Below are positions 1 through 10,480 of a DNA stretch of 64,000 bases, in pieces. This DNA comes from Trypanosoma brucei gambiense DAL972. Lineage: Eukaryota; Euglenozoa; Kinetoplastea; Trypanosomatida; Trypanosomatidae. Numbering within the stretch: position 1 is the stretch's first letter; every line of letters starts with the position of its first letter. Location of the stretch: assembly GCF_000210295.1 (NCBI RefSeq), contig NC_026743.1, positions 2,542,001 through 2,606,000 on the forward strand, read 5' to 3'. Under the pieces are notes generated by a model that ran no database searches, had not been told where the DNA came from, and saw only the letters and a list, made by a program, of their open reading frames with translations. A program made the translations under genes and the position numbers.

Positions 1-272
1 AAGACCAGCACGTACACCCTCCGCGTGGCACTCACTGCAGCTGAAAAGACTGAAGTGTAGGAAGACAGGGAAGAAACACCTTTCTTACAACAGCCCTCAC
101 CACCTGCAGGGATAGAAGCTACACCGTATCTCCTCTACGTGTGGCAGAAACAGATTAAGTTGCTAGTAGCCATAACAAGTAAAAAGACGTAACAGCAGCC
201 ACAAAACGTTATGAGTGCCCGGACATCTGCAAACTTCACAGGCAATATGTTTCAACAGAACAGCATGTATGA

Positions 273-1982
273 TTACAAATGTATGATATTGTGGGGTAAA
301 AGTACGTCGGTTACCGTTCGTCTGCACTTGGGGCACTTCCGTTTAATTTTCTTCATCGCCAATTTTCCAATGTCCACGACACCCTTGGGCTCACCCGCAA
401 CGCGCTCTTTAGAGTTCTTCCCAAACGGGCACAGCAGGCACCCACAACAACTGGACTCTTGTGCCTCCGCTGCCCCTGCCTCCCTGTTGTCAGCATCCAC
501 ATGTGCGCCGCTAGGATTTCCTGCATGCTCACCATCAGCGGAGGAGACACTTTGCAGAGCCTCCTCGGCACGAACCTGAGAATCGGATGCGGCCGCAGAG
601 CAAGTTTGTTTAGGCAGACGTCTGGGGCTTATTGTTCGTTTCTTTTTAATATTTAGGCACGCGTAACAGTAAAAGTGACCACATGGCAGAAGAACAATAA
701 TCCCCTCGTCCTCCGCATGGTAATCAGAATCATCGCATATACCTCTCTCACCGGGTGGCCTGGAACCCTGAACCGCGTCAACAAATGAGAGAAGTGACCG
801 CGGGCGTAATGCCAGCTCACACCCTGCGCAATAAAACTCACCGCTCAGACAGGGGCCATCTCCACCCTCCTCTTGTATTTGCTTGCTTGGATCGGATCTG
901 CGAGTCGTGCAAAAACAACAAATACATCGAAGCAAGGGGCAACATCCTGAAGAGCCACCCTCTGCAGAAAGACCGTCGGCAATGAACCCATGGCGTCGCA
1001 CCGCGTAATGCGCAGCCACCTCTACCTGTCGCATTCCGTTCGCTACAATCGTGTTGTCACGATAAGTTGCACAAGCACGGGAAACCCAAACGCAAGAAAT
1101 GATCCCTATCATAAAAACAAACGACGAAAATAGGGCAAGCATCTGCTGAAGTGATCCAACAAATGTCGGACCCACGCCCTCTCCGTTGCTCAGACAGGCC
1201 GAACAAAATCCTGGAGATACAATACCTTGAAGATTTTGGCAGCTATCTCCCTCACTGGAAGGTATGCAAGACTGTGAGCCACAACACCACATACAATCCT
1301 CCAGGCCGCTCGCCGCGTCACCAGAAGCCAAACACAAACCGCATGTATCTGCATAGTGGCACCGCGAGGGGCACGTCTCTCCTACAGCGATAGGACGACC
1401 GCCTTTAGAGCACCCGCTCGTATTTCTCACGCACCGGTGCTCTTCACAGCACCATCCACAGCCATCATTTTGGCTGAGGCATTCATCAACTGTCAGACGA
1501 TGCGAACAGGTGTCAGAGGCACAGGCAAGATCACTGCCGTCGACTTTACAGTACGAGCCCGCCTCACAGCATGTAACATTTCGTTCATCAGCACAGCACT
1601 CCTCACTTTGGCCACAAGACCCCACAACCCTCCCAGGGAAACCGCAGCACTTACTTCCCCCAGATACACAATAGTAGTAAGCTGGGCCTCCGCAGCATAT
1701 GGGCGCAAACGAAGGGCAATACCCGTCCCCACATCCAACGAGCCCACCCACTGAGAGGCTCTCGTTGCTGCTTAGTCTATTCACCACCTGACCAACACCA
1801 GCTGAACCGTTCAACGCCACGAGCCCCCTTACGACAGGCCAAACAACATTACTCCCCTCCGTCCTAGATGGTGTCGGCATCTCAAGCCACACATCATCCT
1901 TCAAAATACTCCGCTTGTGATCCCCTGAAGCTACCCGCACCAGCAGAAACGGTACCGAAAACAATGTTAGCCACAAGGACAT
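273..1982 (-). CDS. Type I membrane protein with cysteine-rich ectodomain and cytoplasmic split RING finger
   Basis: 569 aa. Residues 1-20 look like a signal peptide. Residues 84-263 are very cysteine-rich. The first part has paired-cysteine spacing reminiscent of granulins (CC at 96-97, 112-113, 129-130, 138-139). It is followed by two PSI-like modules (about 159-184 and 208-239), each with a Cys-x-Trp-Cys-Cys or Met-Trp-Cys-Cys core. A single membrane span covers about 281-301. The tail carries a RING-type zinc site: C385-x2-C388, C434-x-H436-x2-C439-x2-C442, then C550-x2-C553 near the C-terminus, so about 107 residues lie between ligand groups. I infer an E3 ubiquitin ligase anchored at the surface or in endomembranes with a lumenal sensor domain. 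Ligase activity and ligand are unknown. The gene lies downstream of AGO1 in the same direction. The start was chosen because it gives the signal peptide. Domain names rest on motif reading only. Confidence 0.8.
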   Translation of the reverse strand: MSLWLTLFSVPFLLVRVASGDHKRSILKDDVWLEMPTPSRTEGSNVVWPVVRGLVALNGSAGVGQVVNRLSSNESLSVGGLVGCGDGYCPSFAPICCGGPAYYYCVSGGSKCCGFPGRVVGSCGQSEECCADERNVTCCEAGSYCKVDGSDLACASDTCSHRLTVDECLSQNDGCGWCCEEHRCVRNTSGCSKGGRPIAVGETCPSRCHYADTCGLCLASGDAASGLEDCMWCCGSQSCIPSSEGDSCQNLQGIVSPGFCSACLSNGEGVGPTFVGSLQQMLALFSSFVFMIGIISCVWVSRACATYRDNTIVANGMRQVEVAAHYAVRRHGFIADGLSAEGGSSGCCPLLRCICCFCTTRRSDPSKQIQEEGGDGPCLSGEFYCAGCELALRPRSLLSFVDAVQGSRPPGERGICDDSDYHAEDEGIIVLLPCGHFYCYACLNIKKKRTISPRRLPKQTCSAAASDSQVRAEEALQSVSSADGEHAGNPSGAHVDADNREAGAAEAQESSCCGCLLCPFGKNSKERVAGEPKGVVDIGKLAMKKIKRKCPKCRRTVTDVLLPHNIIHL

Positions 1983-2761
1983 GCCTGGCTATGGAAATGC
2001 AACAACTATGTCATGTTCAAAGAAACATTATAGAATGGAAAAAGTATCGAAAATATCACAAAACGAGGCAACTAGCCCGTGGCACACAACAGCGAATACG
2101 TAACACACCCCACAAATGGCAAACAATATACTTTACACATTAAAAAACAGAAACTCTAAATTAGTAACGCATCAATCAGCGGAAAAACAAACAAATCATG
2201 ATGGATGCATAGCTTCTAAGCAATCAACTTCCCTTGCGTCGGAGAGTTAAAAAAAAAAGGTGCAAAGCGATCACAGCAATCATAAAAAAAGATGGCGTAA
2301 GCATCCCCCACCACGAAACTCACACTGCTGTCAGCAATTACTGCTTTATCTGTTGATGAAAAAGTACTTCCCTCCCCCTGTAAATATAAAAAAAAAAAGA
2401 AGAGACGGCTGTCACAACAAAAAATAGGGGAGCAACCAAGGTTAATCTTCACCAACTTAGCGTCAGCGAAAGGGCCGCAAGGGGGACACGTGTTTCCGTT
2501 TAAGAGAGGGCACACGTGAGGCACTACAATTATAAACTCACACGCGAACCCACATAGTGAAAAAGTAAGATTAAATAATGCATTCTGTATGTTTAAAAGA
2601 TAACAAAAGCGAAGGAAATTTTCACCTCACATTCTCCCTACCAGGGGAAAGCGTTGAGCGCTCATGGCGTAGGCTGTACAACAAACTGCCATGTGCACTG
2701 AAAGGCCACCATCACACACATTGCACCTTCCCAAAGTTGCTTTCCCCGGAGAAGCGGTGGT
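1983..2761. other. Intergenic spacer between AGO1 and the RING protein gene
   Basis: No convincing gene. It must hold the AGO1 3' UTR and the polypyrimidine/splice-acceptor signals of the RING-protein gene. Short reading frames on both strands have no protein-like composition. Confidence 0.6.
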
Positions 2762-5506
2762 TTATAGATAATGCATTGTTGTCCGCAAGTTGCCCCCCAG
2801 CGTTTTCAAATTGGTGAGCGCAGAATACTTACGCCCATACTCCGCTGCGCACTTCAGGGGGAGGGGTAGCGGAAGCGCATCGGTTTTGTTAGGATATAGA
2901 AAGCACATCCCGTACAGGAGAGCCTGTAGCTCTCCAAGATCGAATCCTTTCCGCTTGGAGACGACATACAGCGTAGAGCGGGCGTGACCAAGGGTGCAAT
3001 TTGCGCCGGTGAGAAAGAATGCCTCACCAAATTTTTTGTCCGCACCTTCCGCTGTAACGAAACCGCGTGGGGCGTTGCAGTACATCGTGCGGTCATCAGG
3101 GGCTTGGAAAGCAAAGCGCGAGTGCTGATACCGCTGGCCAGCCACAACCGCCCAGCTGCTTCCCTTGAGCACCTCACTCAGGACGTCGACGTCACTCTTG
3201 CGGGCATCAAGCAATTCTCCCTCCGAGGCACAGCCACGCAGAACCAGGTACGCCGACACAGCATTTCCCTTGCTCGTGAAGTGGCTTTTTGCTTCTTGCA
3301 CGAACTCCCCCATCTTCTTAGATATCACCTCGGATGGAGTTGGGGGCCCCCCCTCAGACATCGATGTCGTGTCACAGTCGCTGCCGTCGGCATACAAGGT
3401 CTCCTTCCTGCCATTCACTTGATAATGGTTGCAGTAGGTCGACCACTGTGTGCCCTTCACGTAGAATGACACGAAAGCAACCGCGAAGAACTCCTGCCTG
3501 ACGGCGGAAGACTCCGTTGCAACCGAGCGTTGATCCCTCCCAACATCGGCGGCTATTATTAATATTCCGCCGGATGGGTCAGCCTTCGCTAGCTTCGGAC
3601 AAACTTGGTTCACATCTAGGGTCCAATTGAGGCGACCGGTTTTTGCGCATATTTGTTGCGCAACGGCCATGACAATCGACGACTCACGACCTCCCGTTAG
3701 GTCCTTAGCCACGACTTGGCTAAGGGCACCGCCGCCCGACCATGATGCCTTCCACTCTGCATACGGCTCCCTCTCGGGTCGCCGCAGGAACGTCACACCA
3801 AAAATGTTCTTCCCCAAGCGGCCCTTCGCCTCTTTCAAGCTTCGAACGGGGATGGAATCCCCGAAATTTAGTGGGGCGCTCATGCCATCAAGGTACTTCT
3901 TTATATTACCGACGACAACAGTTCCCTGCTTGTTGTTTGTTTCGTCATACAATACGACGTCGACTGTCTGTCGCGCACCGGGGTGCCTAAGGTCTTTGAG
4001 CTCCTTCACGAAACCCTGTTGTGAGCTCTCGCTTTGAGGGTTCACTCGTCGAAAACCGTCACCCTTTGGTATCAATATTTCCGGGGACTTCAGCACCTGA
4101 CCATCCACGGAAACGAAATCCTTTCCAAAGGATATTCCGTACGCCTCCAAGAACTTCACGACCCTCCCCCCTTCGTGTTGGATTAGACGTTCAATGACAC
4201 GCCTGAGGCGCTGAACACGATCATCAGGAAATATGGAGCACAGCTGCGGAAGTTGCCTTCGGTCTTGCTCATTCAAGGACATCTCGTGCAGCACCTGAGG
4301 TGGGACAAGCACCACCCGCCGCCCGTCGTTCGTCCGGCACTTAAAAAGTGCTTGCTGTGGCTCAATATGTATCCCGTACCGGTCGCGGAAATACTCCACA
4401 TATGTCTGTGACGGGTTTTGTTTGAGGCCCGCTGCATCGCAGGCCTTATTGTCCGTAATATCAAGGACGGTATACATAGTAGCACGGGATTTGTCCACCA
4501 CACTGTATACCTTTTTCTTAATGAAACGCTCGGCGAGCGCTCGTCGGATACTACCGCGTGCTCGCCTCCTTTCATCCTCCATCGCCGTCAAACAGTCCAT
4601 GGCCGACGCCACAGGAAGGGAGACGTCCAGCTGCAGGACATCGTTTTCTTTGCCACGGATTACTGTCGAAAACGCCTTCACAGAAACTGCCTCAAATATA
4701 GAGATGGTTCCTGTGGCATTTTTTTTTCCGTTTTTCAGGTCTACAAACTTTGTACCGACCTTTTCCTCATAACATCCCTGAACGGCACTACCGATCACGC
4801 AGTTCAACTCCATTGTCCTCTCTTTGGGGTTCAACGAACATGATGTCGCCTGCTTCAGCGTAAGCGTGTATGTGTATGTCACCGTTTTCCCCTTCCCTTT
4901 GCGCGCGTTCACGGTCAATTCGTAATTATATTCCTCCGCGGGAAGTCTAGTGGGACATATTATCGATGACCCTGTGCAGACGCACATGTTGACGTCAAAT
5001 GCGTCTTCGCTACCGCTTTCCTTTCTCATTTTCAATAACATATTCTTCGATGCGAGCACTTTAACCCTTTCCCTGAGGTCGGGTGCCCCATCTTTCATTT
5101 CAATGGAAAGGGGGTAAATGAAGGCACATTTCCTCGGGTCGATGTACAGAGGGAGGAGGTTTGTCCATGCCTCCACTGGCCGGTCGTACATCCCGGCTTT
5201 CGCAAACGAAACCACCGCATCCCTCTCACGGGTCTGGCCAGTCCGATACGCCCCGTCACCAAAGCCTCCACCACGTCCACCACGGTATCCACCCTCGCCT
5301 CCACCACGTCCACCACGGTATCCACCCTCGCCTCCACCACGTCCACCACGGTATCCACCCTCGCCTCCACCACGTCCACCACGGTATCCACCCTCGCCTC
5401 CACCACGTCCACCACGGCGTCCACCCTCGCCTCCACCACGTCCACCACGGCGTCCACCCTCGCCTCCACCACGTCCACCACGGTATCCACGTTCCCAGTC
5501 AGACAT
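2762..5506 (-). CDS. AGO1: Argonaute protein AGO1 (RNA interference), RGG-repeat N-terminus
   Basis: 914 aa, the small-RNA-binding effector of RNAi in T. brucei. Residues 7-83 are seven 11-residue Gly/Arg units (GYRGGRGGGEG type), the RGG domain known for the trypanosome protein. A PAZ-like region lies at about 300-410, ending in a motif of the type QQALFKCRTNDGRRVVLVPP. MID follows at about 510-600 and PIWI at about 600-914 (GRLNWTLD, then AADVGRD with D654). In the second catalytic position the usual Arg-Asp-Gly reads R757-G758-C759. Near the C-terminus the usual His context reads A888-E889. R757 probably matches the PIWI arginine (about R735) reported as essential for trypanosome RNAi. The protein is slightly longer than the roughly 890 aa I recall, probably through RGG-unit number. 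A splice acceptor lies about 50 nt upstream of the start. Identification is firm; the catalytic-site reading is my alignment by eye. Confidence 0.95.
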   Translation of the reverse strand: MSDWERGYRGGRGGGEGGRRGGRGGGEGGRRGGRGGGEGGYRGGRGGGEGGYRGGRGGGEGGYRGGRGGGEGGYRGGRGGGFGDGAYRTGQTRERDAVVSFAKAGMYDRPVEAWTNLLPLYIDPRKCAFIYPLSIEMKDGAPDLRERVKVLASKNMLLKMRKESGSEDAFDVNMCVCTGSSIICPTRLPAEEYNYELTVNARKGKGKTVTYTYTLTLKQATSCSLNPKERTMELNCVIGSAVQGCYEEKVGTKFVDLKNGKKNATGTISIFEAVSVKAFSTVIRGKENDVLQLDVSLPVASAMDCLTAMEDERRRARGSIRRALAERFIKKKVYSVVDKSRATMYTVLDITDNKACDAAGLKQNPSQTYVEYFRDRYGIHIEPQQALFKCRTNDGRRVVLVPPQVLHEMSLNEQDRRQLPQLCSIFPDDRVQRLRRVIERLIQHEGGRVVKFLEAYGISFGKDFVSVDGQVLKSPEILIPKGDGFRRVNPQSESSQQGFVKELKDLRHPGARQTVDVVLYDETNNKQGTVVVGNIKKYLDGMSAPLNFGDSIPVRSLKEAKGRLGKNIFGVTFLRRPEREPYAEWKASWSGGGALSQVVAKDLTGGRESSIVMAVAQQICAKTGRLNWTLDVNQVCPKLAKADPSGGILIIAADVGRDQRSVATESSAVRQEFFAVAFVSFYVKGTQWSTYCNHYQVNGRKETLYADGSDCDTTSMSEGGPPTPSEVISKKMGEFVQEAKSHFTSKGNAVSAYLVLRGCASEGELLDARKSDVDVLSEVLKGSSWAVVAGQRYQHSRFAFQAPDDRTMYCNAPRGFVTAEGADKKFGEAFFLTGANCTLGHARSTLYVVSKRKGFDLGELQALLYGMCFLYPNKTDALPLPLPLKCAAEYGRKYSALTNLKTLGGNLRTTMHYL
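5258..5488 (-). repeat. 33-bp tandem repeat encoding the AGO1 RGG domain (7 units)
   Basis: Seven near-identical 33-bp units, each encoding 11 residues, differ mainly at one codon (Tyr or Arg at the second residue; Phe replaces Glu in the last unit). Near identity at DNA level suggests recent expansion or homogenisation, so unit number is likely to vary between strains. Confidence 0.9.
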
Positions 5507-5557
5507 TTTATTTTAATCCTTTTTATTAAGTTGCTTGTTTGCTTTTTTAGTTGATGA

Positions 5558-5572
5558 CTGAAAGAGAACAAA
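5558..5572 (-). promoter_or_regulatory. Predicted spliced-leader acceptor for AGO1
   Basis: On the minus strand a pyrimidine run (TTGTTCTCTTTC) ends in AG at 5559-5558, followed by an A-rich leader of about 51 nt to the AGO1 start codon. This is the classic trypanosome trans-splicing arrangement. Inferred, not mapped. Confidence 0.55.
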
Positions 5573-8500
5573 TAGTTTTTATCCTTTTCGCGTTCAACCT
5601 GATTACCCGTTCTGTGTTCAAACAAAAGAAAAGATCAGGTTGAAAGTTTTTTCTGGTAACTTTTTCCCAACAGATAATGAATACTGCTTTTTCATGCCGT
5701 TTTTTTCCATAATTGATATCACATGTGAGTAACTCTTAACTGTATATGTCACTCGAACGTCGGGGTTGCTTACCCTATGAATGTGCGCGCTCTGTCGCCG
5801 AGTGCCATCATTTTGCTGCTACGAGTAAGTTTCCAGTCAGACAACATTACGAAAGTACTGCTCCTTCTCTTTGACTCTAATGTTGAGGCTTCTTCACAGA
5901 CCCTCGTCTAAAATATCGTACACCTGAAACTACCGCATGGGTGACCATATATAATACGAGTGTACAGTTGGCGCGAGAAAGAAATTACCACATAAACGTA
6001 TCTTATTTCGTAAGACGTCGTTATTCATAGTAATTACTTACATGTCAGCCTTGTCATGCGTCAAAAACTGTGCATCCAACTTCTGTCGTCAACTTACCTT
6101 GTAATAAGGGTACCAATACATTGTATCCTTGTACAATAAGGTCACTAAGTGCAGACCCAAGACTCGAATATGAATAATAAGGGATGAACAGAGCCTACCT
6201 GAGTATACTGAGGAACAGTAGCCTTCTAGAAAATACCTAGGTTACCGTAAAGGTATCAGCACGGCACTTCCATATTGTTCAGTCCAAATATATACCCCTA
6301 TGACGTTATCACATCAAAGACACGCCCGACGGGGCGCTACACAGGGACATCGTACTCATCTTTGAAGAGTGCTAATAACGTAAGTGTAAGGCAATAAACA
6401 CGCACTTCACAATTATTGCGTGTTTAAACCACCAGTATTCCCCGGTGTTTTCCCCGCCCTTCGTTGCCAGTGAATTGAAAGCAATTGTACTGCGTGCTGT
6501 TCCTACATTAGTATGTCATTATTGGGATAAGATCTTCATAACGAAATCCAAACAATAAGCATTAGTACTCCCAAAACAGCATGCCGAACAAATTGTTAAG
6601 GAACAGAAAAGGTCGCATAAATAGTTTTCGAAAAATAACAACAGCAATGATATGAAGCGACGTTATCAGTTACAGTGTAAATCTGTCAGTAACAGCTCAA
6701 GTGACCCCCAATTACTTGTGCGACGTATCCAACGCCAATACTACGGTAACGTAATAGCTAAAATTATTGTGTTCACAACTTTTTCCACCTTTAGATGTTG
6801 TACTTGAATGCTTTCAACAATGCCGAATAAAAGTATTTTGAACAACAGAAAAACAGTATAGATAACCATGTCATCGGAAGAGAAGCAGCGATAATCAGTA
6901 ACAAAATGGACTTGCGACTCCTAACAGAACACTGCGGCTGATTAACGGATCCAGTAGTTAAATCAATGCGGGGTACAACAAAGATTTCTTCTTACTAACA
7001 CGATTGTAATGAAAAATAAACAAAAATGTTTCCAACGAAAGATGTGAAAAGGAAAAATTCTCAATACCTAATAGGACCATTGAAACACAAGCTCACCATC
7101 AAATTCCACGGACTCATAATTCTTAGCATCATTAGAAGTGATCGATTACACCGTGGACAGCCTGGCAAACATGAAGGGAAAACTGTCCTCCATTCCTTTA
7201 TTCTGCCAACCCCCACCTACCCACAAATACGAATACAACAAAAACCATTAACCGCACACCTCACCGGCGCAACCCGTATGATTCTCGTTGTGAAGAAAAC
7301 CATCTTCCGCCAAAACAAAGTAACCGATCCCCCGTGACGGCCGCAAATTACGGGACCGTTTTATCAACTAATCAACCTACGCTTTCAAACAAAACACTCG
7401 TAAACAGCAATCACCAAAGCAGGCACTAATATATATATATATATATATAGACAGCATGACAGGAGGTTATTAAAATGGCATCACAGTCTCATGAAGCCCT
7501 TTTAAGGGAGCGGACAAAAATATACGCATTGTGAGCCCCCTTTGCCACTAGTAATCCCACACTGCTAAAAAAGTGGAAAACAGTTCGTCACGAGTTGGAG
7601 GGAAAGGGGAATTGTCCTTCCCACATGCGTAGCCTATACCGGCGACAAAACAATGGGGAGGAAGCAATGTCAAGTTTGTTTAAAACATCCACGGGGGACG
7701 TTGTAGCACCCACCCTAAAGGGAATACTGGTAACTATGATTTAAAAAAACTCAAGAAGCACCAAGCAGTCACTGGTCATATGTAAATAGTAAGTTCCTAA
7801 CCTTTTACACCGTATGTCCTCAGAAACCCAATGTCCCTTTAACAACAGTAAGGTAGAGAAAATCAATAACCAGACAGCTATTTATCATTTTACTTTTGAA
7901 AAAATGTGGAGATATGATAATAAGTTCACCAAATGATTTAACTATAATTGATATTCCAGATTATTTTTAAATTTGACTCCCAAAGACTCGACTACATGGA
8001 GACACATATGTGCAAACGGGCAAATTCCGGGAGATGCAAACTTCTGTATAAATTTTTGTGATGATTGCTGTAACAATGCTGATGTTCGATGCTTGTGCTA
8101 TCTCCCTTCGTTCATTTCCAGAGCACAGATCGCAGACGGAATGTTCCCTTCATAAACGATACGTTGGCACTACAAGGTACCACAATGGAACATCAACAGG
8201 ATACTGGTAAAAAACGCAAACGAAAAACGAAAAGTCACGGTGGTACGCCCTCCCGTACAAGGCAAACTGGTAGGGGCCTTGAGCAGCCGTTTATACCGTG
8301 TATTTGAACCCACAAGCGTACATTGCTAAAATATTAACAAGATTAAGCGTCAATGCGGTGAAATCCAGAACCCCTCACAAAGTTGAACCCAGCACTGTCG
8401 TAAAGTCCATGCCCTTCAATAAGCATTCATATATTTCATGGGCCACAGGGGAGTTAGGACAACAGCAGTCGGCACGCAGCAATCAAAGCACGGGCTGTGA

Positions 8501-10480
8501 CAGTGAAGAGAGTGATATACCTGGTGGATCGCATACCATCCATGCAAAACGTGGCCTAGGCACAGGAATACTAGACAAAATAAAGCAAAGTTATAAAACT
8601 TGCCGGGAGTAGCACAGTGATAATGACAGTACACTCTCGGGGAAAATATTCACACCAGACAATTTGAAAGCGAACTCCAAGCAACAATGTTCTCATTACA
8701 TAGATATCAGGCTGCGGGGGTGACATACCGGCAACGCAATTTTTAAAAAATAGAACAGATGAAAAATATTTAACAAACGACAAAAAACATACAGAAAACA
8801 AGTTTCCTATTTTGAGAATTAATATATTTCCCGTTCAAAACACGCAAAGCCAATTCCGAAAATGGAGCGGCAAAAAAAAATGGAAAATACCTCTCAGGTA
8901 TCCGGAGCCAAACCACGGCATGTACTCTGTAAGATGCGTAAATAGCTTTACACGATCGAAATTTGGCAATGCTGTTGTTTTGACTTTATGTAGAAGCGGT
9001 CATGTCACAGCAACGGTCAAAAATACTCCGCGAAACCGATGACCACCAGAACCTCTAAGTGGATTCTGGAAAACAAAAACAAAATCGCCGATTTAAAATA
9101 AAAGATGCCCTTTTTCGAAATTTTGTTCTAAAGGCTGCCTGTATCGAGTGAACGGATTTTGTGGCGAGGCTCTTCCCCTTTAGCAGTTCCTTCATAAGCA
9201 CTCGCGTAGCAAATATCTTAACAGTAGAATAATAATGCGCTACCTTCAGAAAGCACAGAAATACTTCATTACCGGGCTCAGAAGGAGATTGCAATTCCAC
9301 TGAAACCCCTTTAGCGGATCCGTAACAAAGAATTCGGCGTCTTCCCCTACAACCCCAAAAACGATAACGCAGCACGCCACTGTAGTTGCACACCCCCAAA
9401 AGGAAGGAAATGACTCTTTCTCCCAAATGAATAGGGGAACATGGCTTTACCGGTAATATGCTTCCAAAAATACGGCAAACCAGCATAGACATTTGCTGAC
9501 ACAACACCTCACACAAGGGTAGTCACATGCTGCGCACCAAAGTGTGCCCCTATGCCACGACGTTTTAGAATCTTAATTCACTCCGTGCGCACTTCGGTAG
9601 CTCAATATTCCAGTGTTTACCCTAAAACAGAGCTAGCTTCTACAGCAAAGCCAGTCTCCCGTCAGACAGCAAGAAGCCAGAGCAATGCGTTGACGAGAAA
9701 ACGATGCAAATTTCCTTACACCGACCGATAGTTTTTTTTCGGTAGGATAAAAAAAACTGGTAATATTAAATGGTTCCAGCTTATATTAATGCAGCCCTTC
9801 CAAGGCCTTCTCCAACTAAAATATATACAGCCAATTCTCAAAAAATAGGAGAGGAAACGCAGTGACTCCGTTACTTAACTGCGTATCGAGACGGCTGCGT
9901 TGATGGTATCGACAAATGGGTTAACGAAAACCCCACCACGAGCAACGATAAGCACCGTTGTCACAAACGAAGAATAGTAAAACACATTCATATGAAGAAA
10001 CCCACGTATCCCACCCGGAACATTTGTCGAGGGGCAGAGCAACGATAAAACCAACTGTTAGTGACGCCTTGTGTAAAGTGGTTTCGTCATTGTGTTGAAA
10101 ACAATAAACAGTTGGAACAAACCAGTATATGAGAGCGGTAACGCACTCACGACGTATCAGCTAAATAGGGAAATGACGATAAACGCAAGGTGATGGCGTT
10201 CTCTGCCGCCAACTAACCACAAACCGTTACGCTTAAGGGGGTGGGCGCACACATACACACATCTCAGCCAGTGAGGTAAACGGGAAATCACTACGTGACA
10301 CAACGCCAATGAGAGAAAGGGGAATAAGCCTTGAGGTACAGCTCGCCACTCGCAGTGCACTCGAGGGCGCTGACTCAACACCACACAATCTTTGAAACCG
10401 CCTCCTCCTAGACTACAGGAAAGATACCGCGCATACCGGTGGTACCAGCGCATAAATGTCCCCATATCACCAGCCACATA
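5573..10480. other. Long non-coding stretch upstream of AGO1, A/C-biased on the plus strand
   Basis: About 4.9 kb with no reading frame that looks like a protein; stops are frequent in all frames. The plus strand is richer in A and C, so the AGO1-sense strand is T/G-rich. Contents noticed: an AT dinucleotide run at 7429-7449 and a degenerate repeat pair near 6578-6680 and 6812-6910. No rRNA, tRNA or retroposon (ingi/RIME) end was recognised. I infer this is the upstream part of the AGO1 transcription unit or a boundary region. Confidence 0.6.
7429..7449. repeat. (AT)n microsatellite
   Basis: Uninterrupted AT dinucleotide run of about 21 bases inside the non-coding stretch. Confidence 0.9.

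Noticed and set aside
5258..5488. Evenly spaced repeats resembling a CRISPR array
   Set aside because: Units are contiguous with no spacers and encode the RGG domain of AGO1; eukaryotic context.
5095..5625. 176-codon minus-strand frame of VVDVVEAR repeats overlapping AGO1
   Set aside because: Alternate frame of the RGG minisatellite; the AGO1 frame is clearly the coding one.
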